From Candidatus Binatia bacterium (GTDB lineage Bacteria; Vulcanimicrobiota; Vulcanimicrobiia; Vulcanimicrobiales; Vulcanimicrobiaceae): a stretch of 64,000 nucleotides of DNA. The notes beneath the pieces were generated by a model. It was not told where the DNA came from. It worked only from the letters and a program-made list of their open reading frames with translations, and searched no databases. The translations under genes and the position numbers were made by a program. The number at the start of each line of letters is the position of its first letter. The stretch's first letter is position 1. The DNA is taken from contig DATKHY010000007.1 in NCBI GenBank assembly GCA_035544215.1, positions 1,302,001 to 1,366,000 of the forward strand, read 5' to 3'. This document shows positions 18,067 to 27,369 of the stretch, one piece after another.

Positions 18067-18891
18067 CTACGGAACGAAGACACGCAGCGCCCTGTGAAGG
18101 ATCTCGAAACCCGCCGGCGTCTTCCCGGCCGGCTCCCCGTCGGCAACGATGTGTCGTGGCCGCTTCGTCGCGACGCTGAAGGCTGTAGAGCGAAACGTCC
18201 GCACGTTTTCCGCCGCTCGCGGTCTCCCGGACAGCAGCGCCCCGGCGAGCGCGAGGAAGCTCCCAGCGTCCTCGACGTCCACCGAGTACAGGTCTAGCCA
18301 GCCGTCGTCGACGGCAGCGTCCGCGACCGTGATGAAACCTCCGAAATGATTGCTGTTGGCGACGGTGAGCTGAACGGTCCGCAGGCGCACCGTCGCGCCG
18401 TCGTAGGAAACCGACGCATGAAACGGCCGCAGAAACCTGACGGCCGTGAGCGCGCCGGCCAGTATCGCGAGCAGTCCGAAGCGCTGCTTGTCGCGCGCCC
18501 TCTGCAGCCGCGTGAGGCGGCTGGAAACGCCGATGCTCGCCTCGCTCGCGTAGAACGCGCCGTTGACGCTGGCGACGTCGATCGCGCGCGTGCGGCCCGC
18601 CGCGATCGTTGCACATGCGTCCGCGACGTCGAACGGAATCGCGAGCGTGCGCGCCAGATCGTTGAACGTCCCCAGCGGCACGAGCCCGATCGGCAGGCCA
18701 AAAGCCAGCGCCGTACCGATCGCTCGCGCGAACGAGCCGTCGCCGCCCGCGACGACGATCGCGTCGAGACCTTGCGGGCTCGATACGCGCTCGGCCGTGT
18801 CGATGCCGCGCAGCGCGAGCTCCCGCCGTACGTCGCCACCCAGCGCGCGCCCGCGCCGCGAATGCGGGTTGACGACGAGGAGGACGCGCAC
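18067..18891 (-). CDS. Diacylglycerol-kinase-family lipid kinase
   Basis: 274 aa, the usual length of DgkB/YegS-type enzymes. The glycine-rich nucleotide motif VVAGGDGSFARAIGTAL (~46-62), PLGTFNDLARTL (~76-87) and the C-terminal beta-sandwich with VADGEPAG are present. The family phosphorylates diacylglycerol or similar lipids with ATP. It lies 7 nt upstream of nothing in its own direction; the small membrane protein gene on its other side ends 8 nt before its start, so they may be co-transcribed. Confidence 0.88.
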   Translation of the reverse strand: MRVLLVVNPHSRRGRALGGDVRRELALRGIDTAERVSSPQGLDAIVVAGGDGSFARAIGTALAFGLPIGLVPLGTFNDLARTLAIPFDVADACATIAAGRTRAIDVASVNGAFYASEASIGVSSRLTRLQRARDKQRFGLLAILAGALTAVRFLRPFHASVSYDGATVRLRTVQLTVANSNHFGGFITVADAAVDDGWLDLYSVDVEDAGSFLALAGALLSGRPRAAENVRTFRSTAFSVATKRPRHIVADGEPAGKTPAGFEILHRALRVFVP

Positions 18892-18898
18892 GGCGCGG

Positions 18899-19180
18899 CT
18901 AGCGCTGACGCCTTAGCAGGAGCCGGAGGCAGATGAACGCGGAGCGCACCGCTACGAGCGCGAGCAACACCGTGCCGACGATCATCACCAGGTAGCCGAA
19001 GTCGATGCCCGCCTGCGTCATCGAGTCGACGTAGCCCACGGCCTTCGCCGAGATCGTCAGGTTTTCGTAGACGCCGTGAAAGATCCACCACACGATGGCC
19101 GCGCCCGGCGCGGCAACCGCGACGATCGTCAGATGCCGCCTCAGCTCATCGCGGTCCGTCATCGACGGCAGCTTCGCCAT
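18899..19180 (-). CDS. Small two-helix membrane protein, unknown function
   Basis: 93 aa from ATG 19180; ATG 19162 (short form) and ATG 19207 (long form) are alternatives, and none has a strong ribosome site. Two hydrophobic helices (about 18-36 and 61-88) flank a short loop, with basic ends (LRLLLRRQR). No family recognised. It ends 7 nt before the lipid kinase start, suggesting an operon, and is divergent from the MFS gene with little or no room for separate promoters. Confidence 0.6.
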   Translation of the reverse strand: MAKLPSMTDRDELRRHLTIVAVAAPGAAIVWWIFHGVYENLTISAKAVGYVDSMTQAGIDFGYLVMIVGTVLLALVAVRSAFICLRLLLRRQR

Positions 19181-19205
19181 AATCCCGTGACGAAACCCCT
19201 CCGCC

Positions 19206-20459
19206 ATGTCCGCGAGCGCGCGGCCCCCTCGGCCGCATAACCCGATCCCGGAGTCGCCGTATGAAGTCCTCGCCCTCTTCACGGTGGCGATGATCGGCTC
19301 GTCGCTCTGGATCATGACCACCGGGGCGCTTATGCCGTTCTTTACCACTGCGCTGCATATCGGGCAGACGCAGCTCGGGCTGATCCTTTCGATCCAACTC
19401 ATCGGCTCGGTCGCGATGTCCTCGGTCGCGGGGCTTTTGACCGACCGCTTCGGCGACAAGGCCGTCGTGTTCTGGAGCGGGGCGATCATGGGGCTCTCGC
19501 TGATCGGGGCATCGCTCGTCCAGAATTACACGTGGCTGATCTGCTGGCTGCTCATGTACGGTGTCGGCTACGCGGCGGTCACGCCCGCGGGAAGCCACGC
19601 CATCATCTTCTTTTTCCGCAAGGCCGATCGCGGTCTCGCGATGGGGATTCGGCAGTGCGGCGTGCCGATCGCCGGCACGTTGGGCTGCATCTTGCTAACT
19701 ACGGTCGCCCTGCATTTCGAGTACCGTGGCGCGCTCGCGGTCGCCGGATTTCTCACGGTCGTCACGTGCTCGATCGCCTCGCTGCTCTATCGCGAGCCGC
19801 GTGAGCTCCAAGGCGAGCGCGTCGCGGTGCGCGCGATGCTCGCGGATATGCTGACGATCGCGCGCGAGCCCCGCCTGATCTTCCTCACGCTCACCTCGAT
19901 GGTCCTGATGTGCGCGCAATTCGCGCTGATGGGATTTTTTACGCTGACGCTCGTGCATCGGGCCGGATATCCGCTTGCGGTCGCGGTGGCGCTGTTCGCG
20001 CTCGCGCAGGTCGGAGCAATCTTCGGGAGGCTGTCGTGGGGATGGATGAGCGATCGTTTCTTCGGCGCGAGCCGCGCGCTGCCGCTCGCGCTTGTCTGCG
20101 TGCTCGTCGCCATCGTCGCGCTCGGCGTTGCGTCGGTCACCGCGACGACGCCGGTGTGGGTCGCCGGAGCGGCGGCCATGGCACTGGGATTTACGGCGGA
20201 GGGATGGCTCGGCCTCAGCGTCGTCGGCTTCGCCGAAATCGGCGGCGAGGAGCGCAGCGGCAGCGCGCTCGGCGTCGGCTTGACGTGGACGCTCTTTGCC
20301 GGCTTCGTAACCCCGGTCATCTTCGGCGCTCTCGTGCAGTCGCTAGGCTATCCCATGACGTGGCGCGCTCTCGCTGCATTCGAGCTGGTCGGCGTCGTCC
20401 CGGCGCTGCTCGCGAGCCGTACGGTGAGCCGCGCGCTCGCCGCGCAATCCTCGCCGTAA
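19206..20459 (+). CDS. Major facilitator superfamily transporter
   Basis: 417 aa with twelve predicted helices. The loop 2-3 MFS signature is seen as GLLTDRFGDKAV, and its counterpart in the second half as GRLSWGWMSDRF. Resembles CynX/NNP-like or organic-anion carriers in general layout; substrate unknown. Stops directly against the converging DUF4386 gene (0 nt gap). Confidence 0.88.
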   Translation: MSASARPPRPHNPIPESPYEVLALFTVAMIGSSLWIMTTGALMPFFTTALHIGQTQLGLILSIQLIGSVAMSSVAGLLTDRFGDKAVVFWSGAIMGLSLIGASLVQNYTWLICWLLMYGVGYAAVTPAGSHAIIFFFRKADRGLAMGIRQCGVPIAGTLGCILLTTVALHFEYRGALAVAGFLTVVTCSIASLLYREPRELQGERVAVRAMLADMLTIAREPRLIFLTLTSMVLMCAQFALMGFFTLTLVHRAGYPLAVAVALFALAQVGAIFGRLSWGWMSDRFFGASRALPLALVCVLVAIVALGVASVTATTPVWVAGAAAMALGFTAEGWLGLSVVGFAEIGGEERSGSALGVGLTWTLFAGFVTPVIFGALVQSLGYPMTWRALAAFELVGVVPALLASRTVSRALAAQSSP

Positions 20460-21143
20460 CTAAATCCGACCGAACGTTCGGGCTCCAAAGATCAGGAGCC
20501 ACAACGTTATCGCGATCTCGCCGGTGAGCAACGGCGAGGTAAGCGCGTCGATGGTGGCGCCGTACTGCGGCGTCAGAAAGCCGCCGAGGCAGATCACGAC
20601 GTACGCGAACCCGTCGACCACGAGCCAGATCCCGAGGATTCGCGGAAGAAAGCGCGACTTGAAAACGAGGATCCCGAACGGAAACAGCCAGAGGCCCGCA
20701 AACAAAAGGCTCGCGAGAAACCCGTAATGGTGCAGCCTCAAGAACACCATCGCCAGAGCGTCGCGCTGCGCTTCCGAGAACACCGTTAAATACGGAGCGC
20801 CCTTTACGAGGAGCAGCGCCGCTGCGTAATTCACGACGTTGACGAAGTAGAGCGGCACCTGCAGATACGCCCCCAGAATCACCATCAAAGCAGCCTGGAC
20901 CGCGTCGACGTCGCGCAACAGCCGATAGAGAGCAAGGACGACGAAGAGCCAAAGGGTGCCGCCCACGATGTCGCCGGCCATCGCTAGGCGCAGAAAGAGT
21001 TCGTGAGTGAGGATGCCGTGCGCCGTTGCGGAGGCGTCCCCGGGCGTGATGAGCCTGTCGGGCAGGTACATCAAGGTGAACAGTCCGATTACGATCGCGA
21101 GCGCGTAGAGAAGGCCCGCGACCCTCGCGTCTCGGTTGCGCAC
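20460..21143 (-). CDS. DUF4386-type integral membrane protein
   Basis: 227 aa, six predicted helices. Features such as ARVAGLLYALAIV at the N-terminus, FLRLHHYGFLASLLFAGLWLFPFG in the middle and LPRILGIWLVVDG are those of DUF4386 proteins, a widespread membrane family without known function. Monocistronic, converging on the MFS gene. The tRNA-Leu gene lies 36 nt upstream on the same strand. Confidence 0.8.
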   Translation of the reverse strand: MRNRDARVAGLLYALAIVIGLFTLMYLPDRLITPGDASATAHGILTHELFLRLAMAGDIVGGTLWLFVVLALYRLLRDVDAVQAALMVILGAYLQVPLYFVNVVNYAAALLLVKGAPYLTVFSEAQRDALAMVFLRLHHYGFLASLLFAGLWLFPFGILVFKSRFLPRILGIWLVVDGFAYVVICLGGFLTPQYGATIDALTSPLLTGEIAITLWLLIFGARTFGRI

Positions 21144-21179
21144 GTTTCGGCTACGCTAAAAGCCGTCCGCTTGTTTCAC

Positions 21180-21263
21180 TGCCCAGAAAGGGACTCGAAC
21201 CCCCACGATGTTGCCACCACTGGTACCTGAAACCAGCGCGTCTACCAATTCCGCCATCTGGGC
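21180..21263 (-). tRNA. tRNA-Leu (anticodon CAG)
   Basis: 84 nt. The acceptor stem GCCCAGA pairs with TCTGGGC, the D arm contains GGCGGAATTGGTAGAC, and the anticodon stem CTGGT/ACCAG encloses loop TTCAGGT, giving anticodon CAG. A long variable arm (class II) and a T arm with GGTTCGAGTCC follow. The 3' CCA is not encoded. Discriminator base A. Confidence 0.97.
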
Positions 21264-21353
21264 GCGGAGCAGAGCACGATTCGGGGCGGTCGGCAGCGCC
21301 CCTTCGCGCTGCCGGAAACCCCGCTGCGCCGCGCGTGGTTTGGAGTGACCGAA

Positions 21354-22301
21354 ATGGTTCTCCCTTTAGTCCAGGCTGACAGCACGGCCGAGCTCGATCC
21401 GTACTCGAGCGCCGTCACCGCGGCGGCGGAGCGCGTGAGTCCGGCCGTCGTTAGTATCGAGACGCGCACCCGTCGGCGGGGTGGAAACGGCAGCGGCTTC
21501 GTCTTCACACCCGACGGCTTCGTCGTTACCAACAGCCACGTCGTCCACGACGCGCAGCGTATCGGCGTGGCGCTGCTCGACGGCCGCGAGCTTCCCGCCA
21601 CACTCGTCGGCGACGATCCGCACTCCGATCTGGCCGTCTTGCGCGTCAACGCTCCCGATCTGGCCTACGCGACGTTGGGCAACTCGAGCGCGCTGCGTCC
21701 AGGCCAGCTCGTCGTCGCCGTGGGCAATCCTTACGGCCTCGCCTACACCGTGACGGCGGGGGTCGTCAGTGCGCTGGGACGCTCGCTGCGCTCGCAGTCG
21801 GGACGGCTCATGGACAACATCATCCAGACCGACGCGGCGCTCAATCCCGGTAACTCCGGCGGCCCGCTGGTCAACGCGAGCGGCGAGGTCATCGGCGTCA
21901 ACACCGCGGTCTTGCCGGGTCGGGGGCTGTGCTTCGCGATCGCGATCGACACGGCCAAACACGTCGCGAGCCTGTTGATGCGCGACGGCAAGGTCCGGCG
22001 CGGCTACCTCGGCATCGCCGGGCAGGACATCGTGCTCGACGCCGCCGCCGCGCGGCGCCTGCAGTTGGACGATCGCCGCGCGATCATGGTCGCCTCCATC
22101 GAGCCCGGGAGTCCGGCCGATACGGCCGGAGTGAAGGCGGGCGACGTGCTGCTCGCATTCGAGGGCGACCGACTCCCGGGAGTGGATGCCCTCCACAAGA
22201 TCCTGACCAGCGTCGACCTCAGCCGGCCGTACAAGCTGGACCTTGCGCGTAAGAGCCAGCGCCTCTCGCGCATCGTCCTGCCGGTAGAGTCGCGCGACTG
22301 A
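21354..22301 (+). CDS. HtrA/DegP-like serine protease with one PDZ domain
   Basis: 315 aa from ATG 21354 (GGAG 8 nt upstream); GTG 21345 would add three residues. Trypsin-like domain with the triad His62 (TNSHVVH), Asp92 (SDLAVL) and Ser168 (GNSGGP), then one PDZ domain (~215-300: [20 protein letters not shown]). Unlike usual HtrA proteins there is no signal peptide or anchor at either candidate start, so it may act in the cytoplasm. About 90 nt downstream of the divergent tRNA gene and 20 nt before an MFS gene. Confidence 0.9.
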   Translation: MVLPLVQADSTAELDPYSSAVTAAAERVSPAVVSIETRTRRRGGNGSGFVFTPDGFVVTNSHVVHDAQRIGVALLDGRELPATLVGDDPHSDLAVLRVNAPDLAYATLGNSSALRPGQLVVAVGNPYGLAYTVTAGVVSALGRSLRSQSGRLMDNIIQTDAALNPGNSGGPLVNASGEVIGVNTAVLPGRGLCFAIAIDTAKHVASLLMRDGKVRRGYLGIAGQDIVLDAAAARRLQLDDRRAIMVASIEPGSPADTAGVKAGDVLLAFEGDRLPGVDALHKILTSVDLSRPYKLDLARKSQRLSRIVLPVESRD

Positions 22302-22321
22302 GTGTCGAATCACCCTCGCCC

Positions 22322-23575
22322 ATGATCCGCAGGCTGCTGCCGATTCTCGGCATCACGTTCATAGATATCGTCGGCTTCAGCATGCTGATCCCAATGCTGC
22401 CGTACTTCGTGACGCATTTCGGGGCGTCGGCGTTCGTCGTGGGTCTGCTGATGGCGACGTTCTCGTTCTGCCAGTTCGTGTCGGCGCCGCTGTGGGGCAA
22501 CGTCTCGGATCGGATCGGCCGCAAGATGGTGCTGATCGTCAGCCAGATCGGCGCGACCATCGGGTGGGCCATGCTGGGCCTCGCGCCGGGAATCGCGTCC
22601 GCGCTCGCGGTCGCGCCCATCGGCGTCGTCTTCGCCGCGCGCGTACTCGAGGGAGTCTCCGGCGGGAACATCAGCATCACGCAGGCGTACGTCGCGGATC
22701 TCGTCACGCCGCACGAACGCGCGCGCGCGTTCGGCTTGATCGGCGCGATGTTCGGGGCCGGCATGGTCTTCGGCCCGTTCGGCGGCGGCCTGCTCTACGC
22801 GCGCTTTGGCTTCGCGGCGCCGTTCTTGGTCGCGGCCGCGCTGCAGTTCGTCACCCTCGTGCTCACGATCACGATGCTGCCCGAGTCGCGCACCCGCGAC
22901 AAGAGTGAGGAGCGGGTCGGCATGAGCGCGTTCGTAAGCAGCTTCCGCAAGCCGCGGCTCGCGCGCCTCCTGGTGCAGAAGCTCGCCATCGCGCTCGCAC
23001 TGTACGGTTGGTTCGCGGTGTTCGCGCTGTACCTCGCGCACCAGCTCGCCTTCACGCTCGCACAGACCGACTATCTCTTCTCGATCTTCGCCGTTTTCAA
23101 CGTCATCATGAACGCCTTCGTCGTCGGGCGCGTCTCGGCGCGCCTTGGCGACCGCGCGATGTCCAACGTCGGGCTCGTCTCGCTCGTAGCCGGCTTCGCA
23201 CTGGTTCCGTTCGTACACAACCTTACAGCGCTCGCAGTCAACATGCTGCTCTTCGCGGTCGGGTTCGCGCTGACGAACACGGGCATCACCGCGCTGATCA
23301 GCAACGCTGCCTCGGATCGCGAACAAGGGACGGTCCTCGGAGCGAGTTCGTCCCTCGACTCGCTCTCGGGAATTCTCGCGCCGCCGGTCTCCACCGGCCT
23401 GCTGAGCGCGTACGGCTCGCGCTACGCCGGAATGGAGTCGTTCACGCTCGCCGCGATCGCGTTAGGCCTCGGCCTACGCAACGCGCGCGGCGAACGGCAA
23501 TACGCGCCGGGCGACGGAGAGGCCGCGCTGAACGTTGCCCGCGACGCCGAAACGGTGAAGGTCGTCCAGGGATAG
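22322..23575 (+). CDS. MFS transporter, TetA/multidrug-efflux type
   Basis: 417 aa, twelve helices. Opening RLLPILGITFIDIVGFSMLIPMLPYF and loop GNVSDRIGRKMVL match the DHA1 drug-H+ antiporter group (TetA-like), as does GVSGGNISITQAYVADL in helix 5. Probably an efflux pump; drug range unknown. 20 nt after the HtrA-like gene on the same strand, so the two may be co-transcribed. Confidence 0.88.
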   Translation: MIRRLLPILGITFIDIVGFSMLIPMLPYFVTHFGASAFVVGLLMATFSFCQFVSAPLWGNVSDRIGRKMVLIVSQIGATIGWAMLGLAPGIASALAVAPIGVVFAARVLEGVSGGNISITQAYVADLVTPHERARAFGLIGAMFGAGMVFGPFGGGLLYARFGFAAPFLVAAALQFVTLVLTITMLPESRTRDKSEERVGMSAFVSSFRKPRLARLLVQKLAIALALYGWFAVFALYLAHQLAFTLAQTDYLFSIFAVFNVIMNAFVVGRVSARLGDRAMSNVGLVSLVAGFALVPFVHNLTALAVNMLLFAVGFALTNTGITALISNAASDREQGTVLGASSSLDSLSGILAPPVSTGLLSAYGSRYAGMESFTLAAIALGLGLRNARGERQYAPGDGEAALNVARDAETVKVVQG

Positions 23576-23582
23576 CGATCCT

Positions 23583-24413
23583 CTAGGCCGCGGTCGTCTT
23601 GCGGCGGCGCGTCGACGCCGACTTCTCTGCACCGCGACGCTTCTTGCTCTCCTCGAGGCTCTGTGCCAACACGTCCATGAGGTTGACGACCTTGGCTCGC
23701 GCCGGCGCTTTCTTCGGCTTGGGCAGTTCCTTGCCGGCGGCGCGCGCCTCGATCATCGTCATCACCTGGTCGTAGTAGTTGTTCTTGAACTTCTCCGGCT
23801 CGAACTCGTCGACGCTCATCGTGTCGATGAGCATGCGCGCCATCTTCATCTCTTGCTCGGGAAGCTTCTCCCGGCCGGGCAGCTCCAGCGTGCCGGCCTC
23901 GACGATCTCGTTCGCCCAGTGCATCAGCTCGAGCACCAGCGCGTCTTCACTCGGCTTGACGGCTGCGAGGTACTCCTTCGTGCGAATGACGACGCGCGCG
24001 ATCGCGACGCGGTTGGTCGTGGCCAACGCCTCGCGAAGCAGCGCATACGCATGGCGTCCCTGCTTGGTCGGCTCGAGGTAGTATGGCTTGTCGAAGAACA
24101 TCGGGTTGATCTTGTCGAGCTCGACGAACTCGACGATGTCCACCGACTGCGTCGCCTCGGGATTGACGGCCTTGAAATCCTCGTCAGTGAGCACCACGTA
24201 CTCGCCCTTCTCAAACTCGTAGCCCTTGACGATCTCGTCCCACGGCACCGGCTTGCCGTCGACACTGCAGATGCGCTCGTACTTGATGCGCCCTTCGTCC
24301 TTCGCATGCAGCAGATTGAAGGAGAGGTCGTCCGACTTCACTGCCGTGAAGAGTTTGACCGGAATCGTAACGAGGCCGAAGTTTATCGCCCCTGACCAAA
24401 TTGCGTGCGCCAT
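23583..24413 (-). CDS. ku: Ku protein, DNA-end binding factor of NHEJ
   Basis: 276 aa, typical of bacterial Ku. Starts MAHAIWSGAINFGLVTIPVKLF, the usual Ku opening, with the central ring-forming beta-barrel (about 1-220) and a Lys/Arg/Ala-rich C-terminal tail that in this family contacts DNA and LigD. Its gene lies 35 nt downstream of the LigD polymerase gene, so the three minus-strand genes form an NHEJ unit for double-strand-break repair. Confidence 0.96.
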   Translation of the reverse strand: MAHAIWSGAINFGLVTIPVKLFTAVKSDDLSFNLLHAKDEGRIKYERICSVDGKPVPWDEIVKGYEFEKGEYVVLTDEDFKAVNPEATQSVDIVEFVELDKINPMFFDKPYYLEPTKQGRHAYALLREALATTNRVAIARVVIRTKEYLAAVKPSEDALVLELMHWANEIVEAGTLELPGREKLPEQEMKMARMLIDTMSVDEFEPEKFKNNYYDQVMTMIEARAAGKELPKPKKAPARAKVVNLMDVLAQSLEESKKRRGAEKSASTRRRKTTAA

Positions 24414-24448
24414 AGGTGGATTATTCTACCCAAGGCGCATGGCCGCGT

Positions 24449-25417
24449 CTATCCCGGCTCCGACCAAAGTCGCTGGGCCTTGGCGAGGGCCCCTTCGAGG
24501 CGCTGCTTCTTCCAAAGGGCGCCGCCCCACAAGTCGCCCTCGCGTTCGAATCGTTTGGGCGCCGTGCGGATGTTCATCTTCGCGAACTCGTCGGCGGGGG
24601 CGGTCGGCGCGCGACGGCGCGCCAACGCCTCGACCTCCGACCAGTGTAACGGCGTCGAGACCGGCGCGCCGTCGCGGGCCCGTACCGAGTAGGGCGCGAC
24701 GATCGTCTTGCCCAGTCCTACCTGAACGTAGTCGAGATAGACGGCCGCTTGCGGCCGCTTCGCGACGGTCCGCTGCAGCGTGACACTCTCTCCGAGCCGT
24801 TGCGCGGCCTGGCGCGCGACGATCTCCGCGAACACTTTCGCAGTGTCGTAGGAGTATCCGGAGCGCAACGGCAGCACGACGTGCACGCCGTACCCGCCCG
24901 TCGTCTTGACCAGCGGCTTCAGGCCGACCTCGCCCAGCAGATCGCGTACGCCCAGCGTCACCTCGGCCAGCGTCCGCAGCGTGCACTTCTCTCCCGGATC
25001 GAGATCGAAGATCACGAAATCCGGCTCCTCCAGCGCGGGGGCGCGCGAAGTCCAGACGTGCAGCACGATCGCTGCGAGGTTGGCCAGCAGGACGAGCGTC
25101 GGCAGATCGTTGCAGAGCACGAAGGTGATCTGACTGCGCAACCCGCTCGGTGTGGGAACGGTCACGCGCTCGACCCAGTCGGGAATGCCGCGCGGTATCT
25201 GTTTCTCGAAGAACGTTTCTCCGCCGATGCCATTCGGGTAGCGCTGCAGCGTGAGCGGCCTGCCCTTCAGATGCGGCAGCGCGTACTGCGCGACGCGCTC
25301 GTAGTAATCGATCAAGTCTCCCTTGGTGAAGCCGTCCTTCGGCCACAGAACCTTGTCGAGGTTCGAGAGCGAGAGCTCGCGCGATCCTACGCGCCGCGTC
25401 ACGCGCGGCGGCGCCAC
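24449..25417 (-). CDS. ligD: LigD polymerase-domain protein (NHEJ)
   Basis: 322 aa, stand-alone LigD polymerase (archaeo-eukaryotic primase fold). GFTKGDLIDYYERV near the N-terminus, the catalytic FDLDPGEKCT (~143-152) and KTTGGYGVHVVLPL are family hallmarks. It fills gaps at broken ends. The GTG start (25417) overlaps the ligase stop by 1 nt (TAGTG). In many bacteria this domain is fused to the ligase; here it is a separate polypeptide. Confidence 0.93.
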   Translation of the reverse strand: MAPPRVTRRVGSRELSLSNLDKVLWPKDGFTKGDLIDYYERVAQYALPHLKGRPLTLQRYPNGIGGETFFEKQIPRGIPDWVERVTVPTPSGLRSQITFVLCNDLPTLVLLANLAAIVLHVWTSRAPALEEPDFVIFDLDPGEKCTLRTLAEVTLGVRDLLGEVGLKPLVKTTGGYGVHVVLPLRSGYSYDTAKVFAEIVARQAAQRLGESVTLQRTVAKRPQAAVYLDYVQVGLGKTIVAPYSVRARDGAPVSTPLHWSEVEALARRRAPTAPADEFAKMNIRTAPKRFEREGDLWGGALWKKQRLEGALAKAQRLWSEPG

Positions 25418-27039
25418 TACATCTGCTCCGGTATTTCGGCGACGACGTCGCGCGCGGGCTTATCGGTACGAAGCCCGAGATACGCCGGCTGACGCAAGTA
25501 GCCGTCGCGCGTCCACTCCGAGAAGCGCACCTCGACGACCATCTCGGGAGACGTCCAATGCGGCGGCGGACGGACGTCGACGTCGTTGACGAAGGGCGAG
25601 GTCTTGCGCTGGAGCTTGTGCAGCCTGGCGGACAACTCGCTCAACAGCTTGGCGCTAAAACCCGTGCCGACCGATCCGACGTAGCGCAGCTTGCCCTTCT
25701 GATACACGCCGAGCAGCAACGCTCCGAATCCCTTGCGGCTGCCCTTCGGATCCGTCCAGCCGCCGACGACGAACTCTTGCTCGTGACCGGTCTTGATCTT
25801 CACCCAGTCGCGGCTGCGCCGCTCCTGGTAGGTCGAGTCGCGCTTTTTGCCGATGATGCCCTCGAGTCCGCGCTTGCGCGCGTTCTCGAAGAGCGGCTTG
25901 CCGCGATCGACGACGTGCTTGGAGTACAACACGAGGCCGTCGTTGCGAATTAGTCGCTCGAGCAGCGCCTTACGTTCCTCGAGCGGCTTCGATCGCAGAT
26001 CGGTGCCGTCGGCGTAGAGCAGGTCGAACGCGACGTACGTTAGACCAGCTGGTTTCTTCTGCGACTCTTGCAGGCGCTGAAACGAGGAGCGTCCGTGAGA
26101 GTCGAGGCTCACGATCTCGCCGTCGACCATGACCGGAACGCTCGCGAAGGCCGTCGACAGCTCCGCCAGATCCGGGAAGCGCGCCAGCATGTCCAAGCCG
26201 TTGCGCGACACGAGCGACAGCTTCGCGTCGTCGATGGTGCAGAGCGCGCGATAGCCGTCCCACTTGATCTCGAAGAGCCACTCCGGATCGTCGAACGGCT
26301 TATCGACGAGCGTCGCGAGCATCAGCGCCTTGATATGCGGCAGCGGATCGCGCTTGACGCTCGAACGCCGGCGGCTCGCCGTGGCATGCCGCGCCGTAGG
26401 CTTCGACTGCCACGTCGGCGCGCGCTTGTCCGCGGCGATGTCGGCGAGCGTCTTTCCGCTCTTGACCGATTCCGGATGTTTCGCCGGATCGTACTTCGGA
26501 TCGTCGTACTGGTCGCGATCCTTGACGAGCAGCCACGGCTCGCCGCTCTCGCCCTCGCGCGCCTTGATCTTGACGAGCGTGAACTCGCCGTGCAGCTTCT
26601 TCCCGTTCAGAATGAATTTGATCTTGCCGCCGGCGATCTCCGCGGCCGGGTCGTCGCCTTCGGCCAGCTTGTACGTGCCGCGATCCCACACGATGACGCT
26701 GCCGGCGCCGTACTGCCCCGCCGGGATGTTGCCCTCGAAGTCGCGATAATCGAACGGGTGATCCTCCACGTGCATGGCGAGGCGCCGGTCGCCCGGAACG
26801 AGCGTCGGCCCCTTGGGAACCGCCCACGAGGCCAGCACGCCGCCGGCCTCCAGCCGGAAGTCGTAATGCAAGCGCGTCGCCCGGTGCATCTGCACCACGA
26901 AGCGCAGCTTGCCCCGGCCCGCTGCGCTTCCGGCTTTACCCTTGCGGAGGCCGCTCGGCTCCGGCGTTTGCGAGAAGTCGCGCTTCTTGTGGTAGCGCTC
27001 GAGCGAACCCGGACGCGACGAAGTCTGCTTGGCGGCCAT
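25417..27039 (-). CDS. ligD: LigD with 3'-phosphoesterase and ATP-dependent ligase domains
   Basis: 540 aa from ATG 27039. N-terminal phosphoesterase domain (about 45-165) with RATRLHYDFRLE and HVEDHPFDYRDFEG, which holds metal-binding His/Asp residues. After a basic linker comes the ligase domain: adenylation Lys259 in EIKWDGYRA, then MVDGEIVSLD, EGIIGKKRDS and KIKTGHEQEFVVGGW. The OB-fold domain (~420-540) closes it. Domain order is PE-Lig, with the polymerase in the next gene. It is divergent from the small membrane protein gene (45 nt between starts). Confidence 0.94.
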   Translation of the reverse strand: MAAKQTSSRPGSLERYHKKRDFSQTPEPSGLRKGKAGSAAGRGKLRFVVQMHRATRLHYDFRLEAGGVLASWAVPKGPTLVPGDRRLAMHVEDHPFDYRDFEGNIPAGQYGAGSVIVWDRGTYKLAEGDDPAAEIAGGKIKFILNGKKLHGEFTLVKIKAREGESGEPWLLVKDRDQYDDPKYDPAKHPESVKSGKTLADIAADKRAPTWQSKPTARHATASRRRSSVKRDPLPHIKALMLATLVDKPFDDPEWLFEIKWDGYRALCTIDDAKLSLVSRNGLDMLARFPDLAELSTAFASVPVMVDGEIVSLDSHGRSSFQRLQESQKKPAGLTYVAFDLLYADGTDLRSKPLEERKALLERLIRNDGLVLYSKHVVDRGKPLFENARKRGLEGIIGKKRDSTYQERRSRDWVKIKTGHEQEFVVGGWTDPKGSRKGFGALLLGVYQKGKLRYVGSVGTGFSAKLLSELSARLHKLQRKTSPFVNDVDVRPPPHWTSPEMVVEVRFSEWTRDGYLRQPAYLGLRTDKPARDVVAEIPEQM

Positions 27040-27084
27040 CGTCGTTGGCCTTCGACGGCTCGTCGCGGTACTCTTAGAACAACG

Positions 27085-27369
27085 ATGATCTACAGCATTG
27101 CCGGCATCGCGCTCGCACTCGGTGTGAGTGCGGTCGCATGGCGGCGCAGCCGCTCCGGCGGCGGATTTTACGATCGCGAGGTCTACGGAATGGAAGCGGC
27201 GACGCACCGCCGTTACGCGATCGCCAGCTTGGCGTTCGCTGCCTTCTTCGTGGCCGCGTACGCCGCCCGCTCGGTGGCGGCAGGCATCGCTGGCCTCGCG
27301 CTGTATGCGTTGATCGCGGTGATCTACGCCGCGTCGTTTCTCCAGGGAGCCCACGATCGAGATGAGTGA
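27085..27369 (+). CDS. Small three-helix membrane protein
   Basis: 94 aa. One N-terminal helix (MIYSIAGIALALGVSAVAW) and a longer hydrophobic block (about 47-86) likely forming two more. A conserved-looking polar stretch RSGGGFYDREVYGMEAATHRRY separates them. No known family. It overlaps the YyaL-like gene by 8 nt, so the two are made together and may form a membrane-bound thiol system, though nothing proves it. Confidence 0.65.
   Translation: MIYSIAGIALALGVSAVAWRRSRSGGGFYDREVYGMEAATHRRYAIASLAFAAFFVAAYAARSVAAGIAGLALYALIAVIYAASFLQGAHDRDE

Noticed and set aside
22310-23326. 338-aa minus-strand frame opposite the second MFS gene
   Set aside because: Repetitive Arg/Glu/Asp text from antisense of a membrane protein gene; no domain.
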